Shown: positions 63,251 through 64,000 of the stretch, piece after piece
How the letters are laid out: each line of letters starts with the position of its first letter
Numbering within the stretch: position 1 is the stretch's first letter
From: Chamaea fasciata
Taxonomy: Eukaryota > Chordata > Aves > Passeriformes > Sylviidae
Direction: 5' to 3'
NCBI GenBank assembly: GCA_029207755.1
Contig: JARCOQ010000006.1
Coordinates: forward strand, 24,820,022 to 24,884,021
Length of the DNA: 64,000 nucleotides
The notes under the pieces: model-generated
The model's input: only the letters and a program-made list of their open reading frames with translations
What the model was told of the DNA's origin: nothing
Databases searched by the model: none
Translations under genes and position numbers: made by a program

Positions 63251-64000
63251 TATGGTTTATCAAATTAATAATTGTCATCCAGCTTGGGCTTACTTGGGAT
63301 ATAAGATGTTCTGGGCTTGTTTCTCAAGATAAGCTTCATTTGAGAAGAGATATGTGAACACTGGTTTTGCTACCATTTTTCTTCTTATTATCTCTAATTT
63401 TAACTGCTACCATTTATGCTGCCAGAAAGGGCAGAATACATTAATGTTTCAGAAATATATTTTGTGCTGATCATGATATTGATTGTTCACTATAGAACTG
63501 GATGGATAGCCATTTTCAAAGGAAGAAAAAAGGAACTTTCATTTCAGAAATAATGATAGAAGGCACCTGTCCTTCTAAAGGACTTCATGGGATAGAAACA
63601 TTGATTTTTAACAATGTACTTAATACAAAATTTTTAAAATCAAACATTTTAATGTTGCTGCATATTTAATAACTGATTTAATTTACTATGCCATTTGAGA
63701 CATGAATGACATTTTGGCTGACAAAGCTCATGATAAATTCAGCTGCTGTCAATGTAATTATCTCCAGTCATTTATTCATCTGTGTGTTTCCAAGCAGCAA
63801 GATTTCTGCTTTTACAGATGTTATACGTAACTGTGTCTCCTTTTTACAGGATGATATCTATGTTTCTTTTTATCTGTTTATTTCTGACCATTGCAGAAGT
63901 GCGCCTGAAGGCCAGAGTGACTCAGGTTCCTGTAAATAGTTCCCTTGGAGCAGATTAGACTGAAACAAGAGTAAATGATCAGTGTTTATAAATATATACA

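Larger units (their letters stand above)
62384..64000. other. Noncoding stretch to the end of the window
   Basis: No supported gene. A plus-strand frame at 63706-63939 (77 codons) follows a splice-acceptor-like tract ending at 63849, but no domain or donor site supports an exon. A short tandem duplication is at 62658-62710 and a possible conserved segment at 63050-63250. Confidence 0.5.

Noticed and set aside
63849..63939. Possible exon after a pyrimidine tract and cag
   Set aside because: Such acceptor-like sites are frequent; the frame is short, ends in a stop and has no recognisable product.
1..64000. CRISPR arrays, operons, tRNA or rRNA genes, or a new defence-type system
   Set aside because: No regularly spaced repeats, no dense coding, no box A/B or rRNA-like sequence; the window is vertebrate noncoding DNA with LINE and LTR remnants.

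Overview
The window looks like bird nuclear DNA from a gene-poor, AT-rich region. The evidence is the repeat content. There are at least nine CR1 LINE pieces with the avian CR1 3' end. There are also two long terminal repeats of the kind scattered through neoavian genomes, and one degenerate MIR/CORE-type SINE typical of old amniote DNA. All of these were recognised by eye against remembered repeat consensus sequences, not by a database search. The exact species cannot be read from the sequence, and 'Neoaves' is an inference from the LTR families.

I find no protein-coding gene I can support. The longest open frames are 164, 167, 161 and 140 codons. Several lie inside CR1 or LTR copies. The rest show no recognisable domain and no convincing splice structure. 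I see no rRNA, tRNA, CRISPR, plasmid or prokaryotic feature. The window could be intergenic or the inside of a very large intron.

Layout: 1-4297 is plain AT-rich DNA. 4298-5090 holds an internal CR1 ORF2 piece (minus strand). 9163-9294 is a cluster of a short repeat, a strong hairpin and a 46-bp perfect palindrome. 10631-10885 is a split MIR-like SINE. 12347-12447 is a CR1 3' tail, followed by a full-length solo LTR at 12536-13057 with a 5-bp target duplication. 16873-16962 and 20718-21292 are CR1 (plus); the second carries a small AT-rich insertion. 23838-24030 and 24043-24240 are two old CR1 pieces in opposite orientations. 30278-31428 is a 1.15-kb CR1 (minus). 33676-33748 is a pyrimidine tract ending in T38. 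37077-38052 is a 1-kb CR1 (plus), followed by an A-rich tract with A37. 41190-42340 has two CR1 tails facing each other across a GT-rich tract and an unidentified GC-richer block. 50206-50400 is a TA-rich repeat. 53885-54140 is a second LTR piece. 62339-62383 is another T tract.

The remaining stretches are unique-looking AT-rich DNA. Three or four of them (about 6760-7010, 34860-35040, 49500-49720 and 63050-63250) are dense in homeodomain-type TAATTA cores and CAGCTG E-boxes, so they are the best guesses for conserved regulatory DNA. I found no convincing new biological system. The most useful leads are the solo LTR, the 9.2-kb palindrome cluster, the MIR-like relic, the orphan CR1 internal fragment and the 49.5-kb motif cluster.
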